Source of the DNA: an uncultured Eubacteriales bacterium
GTDB taxonomy: Bacteria; Bacillota; Clostridia; Oscillospirales; Acutalibacteraceae
DNA: 64,000 bases
Assembly: GCA_934476085.1 (NCBI GenBank)
Contig: CAKSNE010000003.1
Coordinates: 108,996 to 172,995, forward strand
Reading direction: 5' to 3'
The notes beneath the pieces were generated by a model. It was not told the DNA's origin. It ran no database searches and saw only the letters and a list, made by a program, of their open reading frames with translations. Every line of letters begins with the position of its first letter. Position 1 is the stretch's first letter. The position numbers and the translations under genes were made by a program. Below are positions 26,301 to 34,315 of the stretch, one piece after another.

Positions 26301-26389
26301 CTGCCGGCATTATAGGAACTGCTTTCTATGAAGGCCTTTCTTCAGATTTACAAGCAAAAGCTGATGCTTGGGCTAACGCTGTTAAATAA
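23375..26389 (+). CDS. Secreted beta-helix protein with shared C-terminal domain
   Basis: 1,004 residues from ATG 23375 (AGGAG nine bases upstream; a frame opening at 23309 would put extra charged residues before the signal peptide). A signal peptide ends near SVSAA (about residue 28). The body (about 30-810) is a long series of short beta strands with GG-F/T and N-x-T/N turns, including two blocks opening with the pattern LTSDIEVKSTI... and LINDIEYVNKN..., as in right-handed beta-helix surface proteins. The last 185 residues (about 820-1004) carry the same domain as the 676-residue protein, with identical stretches such as RMNQVNGIRFYTTVD and DLAELATPKAVNVKYQA. No catalytic residues are recognised. 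Confidence 0.85.
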   Translation: MKKILSIAMTLCMVLAFIPVISISVSAATVSVASEDELRAALTNDATDTITLTSDIEVKSTITTKGKDDTIDLAGYTITYNPEDLSTTDPMIKTSAVYHQLAVTNSNTTTVDEITKLPLGGFDNKATNAPLILVQDQSYISLGINNKENYINGDIYVLSTQAGQVNSVFGGYTGKLTLKGYTFNFSTRGAHFKDDVVVEGTMTVQQDWVYFEGNVTATILNSNNDNLQYYKTVTVTDTFNAKGSATYMGAVNAANSSIGGGAFKAVSDLGKAVITGGTFAKISIADGSKIHGGTFNSDVVVTGSYTIVGGKFNSTSGFTGTPSISGGQFKVDPAAYLVTDAYVTSSGDYYIVSVNTAELISSDETLNGSKYTTVQAAHDKALDGDTIKLINDIEYVNKNNYVLELTKDNITLDLNGHNITDLSDTVGNMGSASLVRANTGVATVNTFKLTSSNGKSRVDLVGSDTNSQSIIAMLNYTTSDEVAKNYTFENVEIYVHGGEGNNRTMFYTKGSSTLDNKITFNNFDMYYENKTTVAGTGNNGFNMAVKGNYEFNNCNIRANRYALNFNAADAKYTLNNVNVDCGKTVALMLSQKSDITINGGSINISHYKSTQNIPFIVTDTNSKNSVLNVNDATWINDYAVTTSINQDITATFKNSTITGTQDTSLLSFSAGNITLDNTKVYQKHKNGRAIHVSGKTTTLNLNNGSFVGFADEVKPETAAIRIAGGSPTVNLNDCSVKGQSPLWSAVTTGKFVITKASLHTYDTYHAFAFDANSAKCITVADGSKLYADANGKTPVDETTFVWDTTKDLLDLYVMPEQTENPLAVNVSTDVKASIRMNQVNGIRFYTTVDADKIAALEADGATVEMGTLIAPKDLLDGTELTLDLAELATPKAVNVKYQARNEDGTVKYYTEDGFSGIVGTIANIKESNTAYSATSGNITRDFVARGYVKVTKGTDEYVSYADVDLSQSGRSLKTVAAGIIGTAFYEGLSSDLQAKADAWANAVK

Positions 26390-26426
26390 AGATAATCAGT
26401 AAATTTCTTCATAAATACTTTCTTAA

Positions 26427-26457
26427 AAAGGCACGATTCTATCCGGTCGTGCCTTTA
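26427..26457 (+). terminator. Terminator of the beta-helix protein gene
   Basis: AAAGGCACGA (26427-26436) pairs with TCGTGCCTTT (26447-26456); the T tail is short. Confidence 0.75.
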
Positions 26458-26503
26458 CCTTTATAATATAATTTGAAAATTTATTTTTCATAAAACTTCC
26501 TAT

Positions 26504-26541
26504 AAAAAACACGGCTCGAATTTTTTCGAGTCGTGTTTTTA
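26504..26541 (-). terminator. Terminator of the flippase operon
   Basis: AAAAACACGGCTCGAA (26505-26520) pairs with TTCGAGTCGTGTTTTT (26525-26540), one G-T pair, just past the flippase stop codon. Confidence 0.85.
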
Positions 26542-26542
26542 T

Positions 26543-28060
26543 TTACGAATGTTTTTTATAGCTTTTGATATCAACTGCTTTAGTAATAAGAATTAAAATA
26601 AAATATATTGTTGAAATAATAGAAATACTGATAATTATATAAGCTATATGATTTGAAATATTTTTACATAACTGTCTTGCAAAGCATATAGCTATAATAA
26701 TTGAACAAGTAGGTTTTAAAAACCAGTTTTTAAAATCAAATTTTAAAACAGTAACCTTTAATAATTTAATAAAATTAAGCGTACAAGTTAAAATGTTTGA
26801 AAAAACCATTATAATTAAAAATCCGTCCATACCAAGCTTTGGTACAAATAAAAGAATAAGCGTAATTCTGAGTATAGAGTCGATTGTGTTATAAAGCAAT
26901 GTTGCGTTTTGCTTGTTTAGACCTTTTAAAATTCCGTCAACAACTGATTCAAGATACATCAGCGGAATAAACGGTGATAAAACATTTATTAAAACGCCGA
27001 CTTCCTTGCTTTTATAAAGTGCCATACCAACACTGTTTGAGCAAAGAAAAAAGCAACCGCCCGCTAAAACAGAGCCTATAATCGTAATGCCGATAACCTT
27101 TTCAACATCTCGCCGAATAGTGCCTTTATCATCGAGTGCCGCTGACTCTGAAATTTCGGGAATAAGTAGAGTAGAAATAGATAACAAAAATGATGACGGA
27201 AAAAAGATTATTGGCAAAGCCATACCCTTTAACGCTCCGAAAACTTCAAGACCACTCGCTTTGTTGCCCGAATAAGAAGATAAACATTTTGGAACAATAA
27301 GGCTTTCGGATGTATGCAAAATCGAAGTTAGATATCTGCCTGCGGTAATAGGTGTTGATATTTTTAAAATAGCTTTTAAATAGCTGCCTTTAATTTTACC
27401 GCTTCTCTCGGCGGTGGTTAGTTTTTTCTTATCTTTAATTAAACAGAAGAATATAAATATGCAACTTGCGGTTTCTGCTATTGTATCAGCGGCAAGAACT
27501 GCAAAACAGGACGCTTCAAGACCTTTTTCAGCAAATTTTGAGAGAAGAATTACAATAACCGTAATTCTTATTAATTGTTCAAGAATTGAAGCGAGCGATG
27601 GTGTAAAGGTTTTTCGTCTTGCCATAAAATAACCTTTAAAACAAGCCGAAACGCCCATCGGTACCAGCGAAAACGATAATATGCGAAGCGACGGAGCAGC
27701 CCGCATATCATCTATAAACAAATTTGCTATTGGGTTTGAAAAAACATATACACCCGCATTTAAAATAGTGCCTGCAACAATAGATAATTGTACCGCTCTT
27801 TTTAAAACTTTTAAAACTGTTTGTTTATTGCCACAAACCATTTCATCAGTACAAAGCCTTGTTACTGCGGTGGAAATTCCGCTTGTTGCAAAGGTGGCGG
27901 CGAGCATATAAACCGAAAAAATCAGTTGATAAAGTCCCATTCCCTCTGCACCGATAATATTAGATAAATAAACCCTAAAAACAAGACCGATTCCACGAAG
28001 AAAAAGAGCGGTAAAAGTTAAAATTACTGTATTAATTAAAAAAGTTTTTTTCTTTTTCAT
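26543..28060 (-). CDS. SpoVB-like polysaccharide/lipid flippase (MOP superfamily)
   Basis: A 505-residue integral membrane protein with about 14 hydrophobic segments and the N-terminal TALFLRGIGLVFRVYLSNIIGAEGMGLYQLI signature region (residues about 17-47) of the SpoVB/Wzx/MurJ group. In Firmicutes, SpoVB-type proteins flip lipid-linked peptidoglycan precursors during spore cortex synthesis; other family members export polysaccharide units. Its start overlaps the stop of the SpoIID-like peptidoglycan-binding gene by four bases (ATGA), so both are made together. That pairing favours a cell-wall or spore-cortex role over capsule export, which remains inference. Confidence 0.88.
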   Translation of the reverse strand: MKKKKTFLINTVILTFTALFLRGIGLVFRVYLSNIIGAEGMGLYQLIFSVYMLAATFATSGISTAVTRLCTDEMVCGNKQTVLKVLKRAVQLSIVAGTILNAGVYVFSNPIANLFIDDMRAAPSLRILSFSLVPMGVSACFKGYFMARRKTFTPSLASILEQLIRITVIVILLSKFAEKGLEASCFAVLAADTIAETASCIFIFFCLIKDKKKLTTAERSGKIKGSYLKAILKISTPITAGRYLTSILHTSESLIVPKCLSSYSGNKASGLEVFGALKGMALPIIFFPSSFLLSISTLLIPEISESAALDDKGTIRRDVEKVIGITIIGSVLAGGCFFLCSNSVGMALYKSKEVGVLINVLSPFIPLMYLESVVDGILKGLNKQNATLLYNTIDSILRITLILLFVPKLGMDGFLIIMVFSNILTCTLNFIKLLKVTVLKFDFKNWFLKPTCSIIIAICFARQLCKNISNHIAYIIISISIISTIYFILILITKAVDIKSYKKHS

Positions 28061-29727
28061 CGTTTAAATAGTGATTCGTAAACTCTGATTAACGCATTGT
28101 ATGTGTTTTTTGTTGATGTATCATTTGGATTTAATCCGCTAATATCTTTTATTTTGTTTAAAGCGTCGCTTGTATTTTGGTCAATAGTACCGGATACATT
28201 AACATCAGGAATGTTTTCATACTTTTCAGCAATCCTTTTTATCATTACCTGGGCAAAATAAATTTCATAACCGTTTGTGCCGATTGTCAGCGGCATAGAT
28301 GAGTTTGCAAAAATATTTACACTTGGAGACGGCTTGAAAAATTCAACAATTTCAATGTATCTTGTGTAAATTAAATTCCATGTGGTTTCATCGGTTTCTC
28401 CCGTAACAGGCAGATTATAAAGCTTTTGAAAAGCTGATACGGCAGCAGCGGTTTTAGCTTCATAAATGCCGTCAATAGATACAATAGGAACTCTGGTATC
28501 TTCAATAGCAATTCTTCTTAAATAGCTTTGCAATAATCGTATTCTTTCAGAGTTGTTTTCAGGTTTTGTTGCATTTTGATTATCTTCTGTATTTTCTTTC
28601 ATTAAAGTATATCCCGGAAATTGTCCTTCGTTAATTTTATCAGTTTTTGCGTTTTCTCGGTAAAAAGGTAATACACCAAGAAAAACTCTATAAATTTCTT
28701 GCCAGGCTTTATCTCCGACAATTCCGCTTGGATTTAGGTTAAAAGATTTTTGAAATGCTAAAACTGCATTTTGTGTTTCAGTATCATAAACACCTGTGAT
28801 TTTAACAGGCGGAAGTTCATTATAATATGTCCCGATTACCGCAAGATAATATTGCAAAACCTTTACCGAGTCGCTGCTGTCACCCGGGCGAACAGCGTCA
28901 GGATACTGTTGGTTATACTCTTCAATTGTAAGCCCGATGCTGTCAAGCTCTGCAAGGCGTTTTACTGCATTGTTTATAAATATCAGTTTATACCATGTAG
29001 CCGAGCCGACAACTCCGTCAACAGTAAGACCGAAAATTCGCTGAAACTCTTTTATCGCCGAGAGCGTGCGTTCGCCGAAAATTCCGTCAACAGGATAAAT
29101 AAGCGGAATAGATGGGTAGTTGTTAGCGATTGAATTTAGCCTTGATTGAATTGCAGTTACATTGGCAGAGGTGTCTCCGATTTTTATAGGCGATCCGTTG
29201 TAAGACGGCACATTAGGTGCAATCGCTACATTATTCACAATATCAATATCATCTCCATAGTAGTTTTGCAAAATTTTATAAGGCGTATATCCGCTATTCG
29301 CAAGCGGAACTGTACCCCATTGAGAAAGACCTTTGCAAGTTACCGTTGTTCCATTGCAGTAAGATGAAAAAATCGGACCTACTGTACCTTGACGCTGAAT
29401 ATATGAGTTAAAAATCTCATCGACAATGTTTGAAATGCTTTCAAAATAATCTCTGTTTGGAACAAAAAATTGGTCATAAGCAGTTGAATTTGTTATATCA
29501 AAATTGTAGCCCCTGCTTCGATAGTGTTCGGTAAAAACACGATTTAAAACAAATGTAATTTGTGCGTAAATATTCGCTCTTAAAGCGTTTTCGGGCCAGG
29601 TAGGATAAATTTCGCTGGAAGCTACATTTTTTACATATTCGGGAAATGAAACAGTAACATTTTGTGCGTAAGATGACGGTGTTCCGAGATGTACCGTTAT
29701 GTTTTCGGGTATTTTAAATTCAGACAA
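28057..29727 (-). CDS. SpoIID-like protein with peptidoglycan-binding repeats, no signal peptide
   Basis: 556 residues. The N-terminal part (about 20-165) matches the SpoIID/LytB pattern: FPEYVKNVASSEIYPTWPEN, ALRANIYAQITFVLNR, then GLSQWGTVPLANSGYTPYKIL and YYGD. Three PG_binding_1-type repeats follow (about 180-250, 275-350, 395-460), each ending in a G-DG-x-G/DKxW-like motif. A fourth degenerate unit spans about 480-545. SpoIID proteins are lytic transglycosylases that strip glycan during engulfment. The usual catalytic region looks diverged here and no signal peptide or membrane anchor is visible, which is unusual. It lies 20 bases after the beta-sandwich gene and overlaps the flippase gene. 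Confidence 0.8.
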   Translation of the reverse strand: MSEFKIPENITVHLGTPSSYAQNVTVSFPEYVKNVASSEIYPTWPENALRANIYAQITFVLNRVFTEHYRSRGYNFDITNSTAYDQFFVPNRDYFESISNIVDEIFNSYIQRQGTVGPIFSSYCNGTTVTCKGLSQWGTVPLANSGYTPYKILQNYYGDDIDIVNNVAIAPNVPSYNGSPIKIGDTSANVTAIQSRLNSIANNYPSIPLIYPVDGIFGERTLSAIKEFQRIFGLTVDGVVGSATWYKLIFINNAVKRLAELDSIGLTIEEYNQQYPDAVRPGDSSDSVKVLQYYLAVIGTYYNELPPVKITGVYDTETQNAVLAFQKSFNLNPSGIVGDKAWQEIYRVFLGVLPFYRENAKTDKINEGQFPGYTLMKENTEDNQNATKPENNSERIRLLQSYLRRIAIEDTRVPIVSIDGIYEAKTAAAVSAFQKLYNLPVTGETDETTWNLIYTRYIEIVEFFKPSPSVNIFANSSMPLTIGTNGYEIYFAQVMIKRIAEKYENIPDVNVSGTIDQNTSDALNKIKDISGLNPNDTSTKNTYNALIRVYESLFKR

Positions 29728-29747
29728 AATAAATTCCTCCTAAAAAA

Positions 29748-30434
29748 TTATTGTAAATCAATAGGGCCGGTGTCGTTTGATTTTAAAATTCTATCACCCT
29801 CGAATCCATTTGGAATCGGCAGCATTTCAACCGACTGAATAGCAGTTTGTTTATCAAAAATCGGTACATTTATCGAATCAATTGTAAAAAAGTCGGGGGC
29901 ACAAACTCTTATTCGATATGATGCGTAAGGATTTTTAACTTCGGGTGTTAGGCTTTCTTCAAAAGAAACCGCAGGTAACTCTAAAACAGGGGTTTCACCG
30001 TCGATATCTGTTTTAACGCTGCTTATTAAATGGTCGCCGTCAGCCTTTTCAAGTGAAACTAAAACCGAAGCATTTTTTACAGGTGCAGCCTGATTTGCAG
30101 TAAAGACTCTTACAACTAATTTTCCTTTTCCGCTTAAATTTTCATATTGACCTTTTATCATTTCGTCAGGCTTGATATTAGGCAAATCATAATCATTTGT
30201 AAAAGGGAAACGCTGAGCTTCGCTTAATTCATCTTTTTCTGTGGGAGTTAATGTTTCTAAAATGTCGGGCGAAATGCTTTGAGCGTTGTTATTTGCGTTG
30301 TTTCCGTCAGAAGATTGAATATTAGCTTGTGTTAAAACAGTTTCATTCGGCTCGGGTTTGGCTTTTGTTTTCATTTTTCTTAATTCTTCGTTATATTTTT
30401 TAATCATCTCCTGAAAATCATCAGAATAATTCAT
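29748..30434 (-). CDS. Uncharacterised protein with carboxypeptidase-regulatory-like beta-sandwich
   Basis: 228 residues with no signal peptide. The first 100 or so residues are polar and low-complexity (Lys/Glu then Asn-rich), probably disordered. Residues about 108-210 look like a CnaB/carboxypeptidase-regulatory beta-sandwich: GKLVVRVFTANQAAPVKNAS, then LISSVKTDIDGETPVLELPA and YRIRVCAPDFFTIDSINVPI. It heads the operon with the SpoIID-like protein and the flippase. I do not know a function; a structural role in the wall or spore coat is possible. GGTGG lies upstream of the ATG. Confidence 0.7.
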   Translation of the reverse strand: MNYSDDFQEMIKKYNEELRKMKTKAKPEPNETVLTQANIQSSDGNNANNNAQSISPDILETLTPTEKDELSEAQRFPFTNDYDLPNIKPDEMIKGQYENLSGKGKLVVRVFTANQAAPVKNASVLVSLEKADGDHLISSVKTDIDGETPVLELPAVSFEESLTPEVKNPYASYRIRVCAPDFFTIDSINVPIFDKQTAIQSVEMLPIPNGFEGDRILKSNDTGPIDLQ

Positions 30435-30493
30435 AAATAATTACCACCTTTTTAGTAAATAATAAATATTAATATTTTTAAGGAGTGATTTTT

Positions 30494-31210
30494 TTGGATA
30501 TGCTTACTGATATTTGGGTGATTACTTATCGCAGTCTTATTGCGGTGTTGGTGCTTTTTATAATCTCTCGGCTTACAGGCCCACGCCAAATTTCAGAACT
30601 CACATTTTATGATTATATAGTCGGTATTTCAATCGGTTCTATCGCCGCAATGGCGGTTGAGCGTAATATTAATATGGTTGATATGGCTGTTTCTATGGTA
30701 GTTTTCGGCGGATTTGCGGTTTTATTTGCATTTCTTACAACTAAATCTATGACGCTGAGAAAAATGTTTTCGGGTAAGCCGTCAATTATGATTTACAACG
30801 GAAAAATCATTGAAAAAGCTTTAAAAAAGAATAATTATGATATTAACGATTTATTGCTTAATTGCAGATTACAAGGATATTTTAAATATGAAGATATAGC
30901 TTTTGCCGTTTTGGAAACAAACGGTCAGTTATCAATTATGCCAAAGGCTGATAAAGCACCGCTAACGCCTTATGATATGGCATTAAAGCCGGAAAAATCA
31001 GCACTTGAATATAATCTTATTATTGATGGCAACATTATGAGTGATAATTTAAAATCTTACGGCAAAGATGAGCAGTGGCTAAAAACGCAGTTAAAAGAGC
31101 AAAATGTGAAAAATGTTGGCGAAGTTTTGCTTGGTGTCGGCGACGGTAATGATAAATTAACTGTATTTTTAAAATCGGAAGTTTTGCCGCATAACCACTT
31201 CTTTATGTAG
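30494..31210 (+). CDS. DUF421 (YetF/YcaP-like) membrane protein
   Basis: 238 residues with three N-terminal membrane helices (about 1-85) and the family signature RLTGPRQISELTFYDYIVGISIGSIAA. A cytoplasmic DUF421 domain (about 95-200) follows, with PSIMIYNGKIIEKALKKNNY and LLLNCRLQGYFKYEDIAFAVLE. B. subtilis YetF relatives are linked to spore formation and germination, but the biochemical role is unknown. The start is set at TTG 30494 because AGGAG (30481-30485) lies eight bases upstream; a GTG at 30485 overlaps that site. Its 3' end overlaps the convergent M23 gene by eight bases. Confidence 0.87.
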   Translation: MDMLTDIWVITYRSLIAVLVLFIISRLTGPRQISELTFYDYIVGISIGSIAAMAVERNINMVDMAVSMVVFGGFAVLFAFLTTKSMTLRKMFSGKPSIMIYNGKIIEKALKKNNYDINDLLLNCRLQGYFKYEDIAFAVLETNGQLSIMPKADKAPLTPYDMALKPEKSALEYNLIIDGNIMSDNLKSYGKDEQWLKTQLKEQNVKNVGEVLLGVGDGNDKLTVFLKSEVLPHNHFFM

Positions 31211-32168
31211 TTCTAACATAGTCGTTATCTTGCTTTGTAACGCCCATTCGGTTACTTGATAAAAACTTTACTATGTTGTAAACATCTACCCAAATTTCGT
31301 TGTTACCTTCAACCTGACTGTCATCAAAAATTAATTGCATTCCAAAATGCAAATGCGGTATAGTCATTCCGTTGTAGTCTTCATCATCGGAGTACCCTGT
31401 CATACCGAGATAGCCAATAACATCGCCTGCTTTAACTTCATCGCCCTCCATTAAATTAGGTGCAAAAGGGTGCCCTTTTCGCAAATGTGCGTAGTAATAA
31501 TATCGCTTGAAATCCATTGAGCGAATACCGATTCGCCAACCGCCGTACCTGTTCCAGCCAAGGTGTTCTATAATTCCGTCTTCAACCGAGATAATCGGTG
31601 TGCCAACCGAACCGATAAGGTCGTTTCCGAGGTGCTTTCGTTTAAATCCAAAAGAGCGGGAGTTGCCAAAATCGTCGCTATGTGAATAGCCGTAACCGTT
31701 TGCAATAGGCGAATATGCCTTAATACCGTATTCGCCATTATTTTTAACCCCTAAAAATCCGCCTAAAACTGCTTTGTAAGCGTTGTAATAATAATTGTAA
31801 TATTGTAATTCTTTTGTGATTGATTTTAAACTTTTGCCGCTTTGCAGTTGTTTTGCGTAATCGTCAATAACTTCGCTTTTTCGGTCTTTAAAGTTTCCGC
31901 CGTTTTTACATGCCGCAATTGCAAGTAAAGATAGCCAATCAATATGATTTTTCTCTTTGTAAGAATCAATATCATATTTTGCCGCTTGCTTTAAAACAGG
32001 TAGCGTTATGCCAAAATCAACCCATTTTATGTAGTCGGATTTTGATGTTGTTATTTTTTCATCGTTGTCAGCGGTTAATACAAATGAAAACAGTAATGTT
32101 AAAACCAATGCTAAAGCCAAAACCGCAGTTTTAGCATTAATTTTATTTTTATAAAACAAAAAAGTCAT
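31203..32168 (-). CDS. M23 family metallopeptidase, membrane-anchored
   Basis: 321 residues with one N-terminal hydrophobic segment (about 12-33), a helical region, and a C-terminal M23 (LytM-type) domain. The zinc-site motifs are visible: HLGNDL (His/Asp), YYAHLRKG and HLHFG, with GTPIISVEDGIIEHLGWN and EGDEVKAGDVIGYLGMTG. M23 enzymes cleave peptidoglycan peptide bridges; complete ligands suggest an active enzyme rather than a LytM activator. The ATG at 32166-32168 lies inside the 3' arm of a hairpin that also serves as the argS terminator, with the ribosome-binding site AAAGGTG in its loop. Confidence 0.88.
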   Translation of the reverse strand: MTFLFYKNKINAKTAVLALALVLTLLFSFVLTADNDEKITTSKSDYIKWVDFGITLPVLKQAAKYDIDSYKEKNHIDWLSLLAIAACKNGGNFKDRKSEVIDDYAKQLQSGKSLKSITKELQYYNYYYNAYKAVLGGFLGVKNNGEYGIKAYSPIANGYGYSHSDDFGNSRSFGFKRKHLGNDLIGSVGTPIISVEDGIIEHLGWNRYGGWRIGIRSMDFKRYYYYAHLRKGHPFAPNLMEGDEVKAGDVIGYLGMTGYSDDEDYNGMTIPHLHFGMQLIFDDSQVEGNNEIWVDVYNIVKFLSSNRMGVTKQDNDYVRTT

Positions 32169-32197
32169 AACATCACCTTTCTAATGTTATGACTTTT
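32160..32197 (-). terminator. argS terminator that overlaps the M23 gene start
   Basis: On the minus strand, AAAAGTCATAACAT (32197-32184) pairs perfectly over 14 bases with ATGTTATGACTTTT (32173-32160), followed by further T. The 10-base loop holds the M23 ribosome-binding site AAAGGTG, and the M23 ATG is in the 3' arm. It can act as a terminator for argS, and when unfolded allows M23 translation. Confidence 0.75.
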
Positions 32198-32219
32198 ATT
32201 ATATTTTTATGTTTTTGTT

Positions 32220-33908
32220 TTACATTTGGTCCGGAGCTGTGATTTTTAATAAATCAAGCACATTTTTAATAACTGTTTTAGTTGCAACGCAAAGTTCAAG
32301 TCTTGCATTTCTTAAATCTTCTTCAGCAGATTTAACAGGGCAAGCATTATAGAACTTGTGGAAAAGTGTTGCAAGAGTGATTGCGTAACGAGTAATGATT
32401 GCCGGATTGTACTCTTTAGCGGAGTTAATAATTTCGCCTGTATAAGAAGCAATATGTCTGATTAATTCACGCTCTTCAGGAGCAGTTAAACAGTCAAGCT
32501 GTTCTGCACTTAAAGATACAGGCTCAATGCCCTGAGCTTTTAAGTTGCGAAGAATTGAGCAAATTCTGGCGTGTGCATATTGAACATAGTAAACAGGGTT
32601 TTGTGAACTTTCGCTGATAGCAAGATCAAGGTCAAATTCAAGATGTGAGTTTGGCTCACGAAGATTAAAGAATAATCTAGCTGCATCAATCGGAACTTCA
32701 TCAAGCAAAGTCTCAAGAGTAATCGCTTTGCCTGAACGCTTTGAAAGCTTGTAGGTTTCGCCGTCTTTAACAAGGCGAACCATCTGCATAATAAGCATTT
32801 CAAGACGACTGTCGTCAACGCCGAGTGCTTTCATAGCGGCTTTCATTCTTGGAATATATCCGTGGTGGTCGGCACCGAGAACATCAATAGCAATATCAAA
32901 GTTACGAGTAACCAATTTATCATAGTGATAAGCAATATCGGGAACAAAGTATGTTGGAATGCCGTTGTCACGGATTAAAACTCTGTCTTTTTCATCATCA
33001 AAATCGGTGGATTTAAACCATAATGCACCGTCTTTTTCATAAGTGTGACCGCTTTTGATTAATTTATCAACAATTTCCTTAACCGCACCTGATTTGTGGA
33101 GTTCCGACTCGTGATACCATCTATCATAGGTAATGCGGTATTTTTCAAGATCGTCTTTTAATTTTTGAATATTTTTAGGAAGTGCAAAGTCGCAAAGTGC
33201 TTGTCTGCGTTCTTCGGACTCGGCATTTACATATTTATCGCCGTGGATTTCTTTAAACGCTTTTGCGTGGTTTATAATATCTTCGCCGAGATAAGCGTCT
33301 TCAGGCATTTCAATGCTATCATCAAAAAGTTGCAAATATCTTGTTTCGAGCGAAGTTTTGAATTTTTCAATTTGGTTGCCTGCGTCATTTACATAGAACT
33401 CTCTTTTTGCGTCAAAACCTGCAGCACAAAGAACTGATGCTAAACAGTCGCCTAAAGCACCGCCACGAGCGTTGCCGATGTGCATAGGACCTGTTGGATT
33501 TGCACTTACAAACTCAACTAAAACGCTTTTGCCTTTGCCAAAGTCAGATTTGCCATAGTCTGCACCGAGATTAGCAACATCAACTAAAATATCGCTGTAA
33601 TAGCGATCGTCAAGCGTTAAATTAATAAAGCCGGGACCTGCTATTTCAACAGATTTAATGTATGTGTTGTCTTTATTAAGATTGTTTACTATAATTTCAG
33701 CAATTTGTCTAGGTGCTTTTTTAAAAACTCTTGCACCAACCATTGCCGCATTTACCGCATAGTCGCCGTGTGAGCGGTCATTTGGAATTTCAAGATTGAA
33801 TTTCGGAATTTCACCTTCCGCTAATTCGCCGTTTTTCTGAGCAGTTAAAATAGCATTTTTAAAAGTATCAATAATGTTATTCTCAACTTCAAAAACTTTT
33901 TTTGACAT
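32220..33908 (-). CDS. argS: Arginyl-tRNA synthetase
   Basis: 562-residue class I synthetase that charges tRNA-Arg in the cytoplasm. The N-terminal Add1-type domain (about 1-95) is followed by the HIGH-type motif PTGPMHIGNARGGALGD, the KMSKS-equivalent YKLSKRSGKAITL, and a C-terminal anticodon-binding DALR domain (about 445-562) with YVQYAHARICSILRN. Length is normal. It is last in the murI-DUF1934-argS operon, 17 bases after the DUF1934 gene. Confidence 0.96.
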   Translation of the reverse strand: MSKKVFEVENNIIDTFKNAILTAQKNGELAEGEIPKFNLEIPNDRSHGDYAVNAAMVGARVFKKAPRQIAEIIVNNLNKDNTYIKSVEIAGPGFINLTLDDRYYSDILVDVANLGADYGKSDFGKGKSVLVEFVSANPTGPMHIGNARGGALGDCLASVLCAAGFDAKREFYVNDAGNQIEKFKTSLETRYLQLFDDSIEMPEDAYLGEDIINHAKAFKEIHGDKYVNAESEERRQALCDFALPKNIQKLKDDLEKYRITYDRWYHESELHKSGAVKEIVDKLIKSGHTYEKDGALWFKSTDFDDEKDRVLIRDNGIPTYFVPDIAYHYDKLVTRNFDIAIDVLGADHHGYIPRMKAAMKALGVDDSRLEMLIMQMVRLVKDGETYKLSKRSGKAITLETLLDEVPIDAARLFFNLREPNSHLEFDLDLAISESSQNPVYYVQYAHARICSILRNLKAQGIEPVSLSAEQLDCLTAPEERELIRHIASYTGEIINSAKEYNPAIITRYAITLATLFHKFYNACPVKSAEEDLRNARLELCVATKTVIKNVLDLLKITAPDQM

Positions 33909-33925
33909 TGTAGTTAATATCCTTT

Positions 33926-34315
33926 CTAATATTCAAAATCTATATTTACTTTAAAATCCATACTTTCATCAGCAAGATCGGGCAGAGTATATTCAATTTC
34001 AATGCTTCCGCCTTTTTTATGTTTGTTAAAAGCTGAATGTTTACCGACTACGGTAAAAGTTTGCTCTTCGCCGATAAGACCTTGCAATGTTTCGCCTGCT
34101 TTTATCGGTATTTTATAAGAATACATTTCAGAACTTCGGGATAAAAGCATTTTTTCATCAGTAATAATAACTGCCGTTTTGTTGTTTTCTTCATCAATAT
34201 GATTGATAAGAACTTTGCCATTCTTTTCTCTGAAAACACCGTTGCCTTTTATAACCGAAACCGGATTGCCGGTTGAAATGGTTGTAATTTTAATTTTTAT
34301 ATTATTCTTTTCCAT
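33926..34315 (-). CDS. DUF1934 (YwiB-like) beta-barrel protein
   Basis: A 129-residue protein of the DUF1934/YwiB family, a small calycin-like beta-barrel commonly found just upstream of argS in Firmicutes. The alternating strand pattern (VLINHIDEENNKTAVIITDE, then GSIEIEYTLPDL and DFKVNIDFEY) fits. Function is unknown. The start is taken as ATG 34313-34315, overlapping the end of murI by 14 bases, so translation is probably coupled. Confidence 0.82.
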   Translation of the reverse strand: MEKNNIKIKITTISTGNPVSVIKGNGVFREKNGKVLINHIDEENNKTAVIITDEKMLLSRSSEMYSYKIPIKAGETLQGLIGEEQTFTVVGKHSAFNKHKKGGSIEIEYTLPDLADESMDFKVNIDFEY

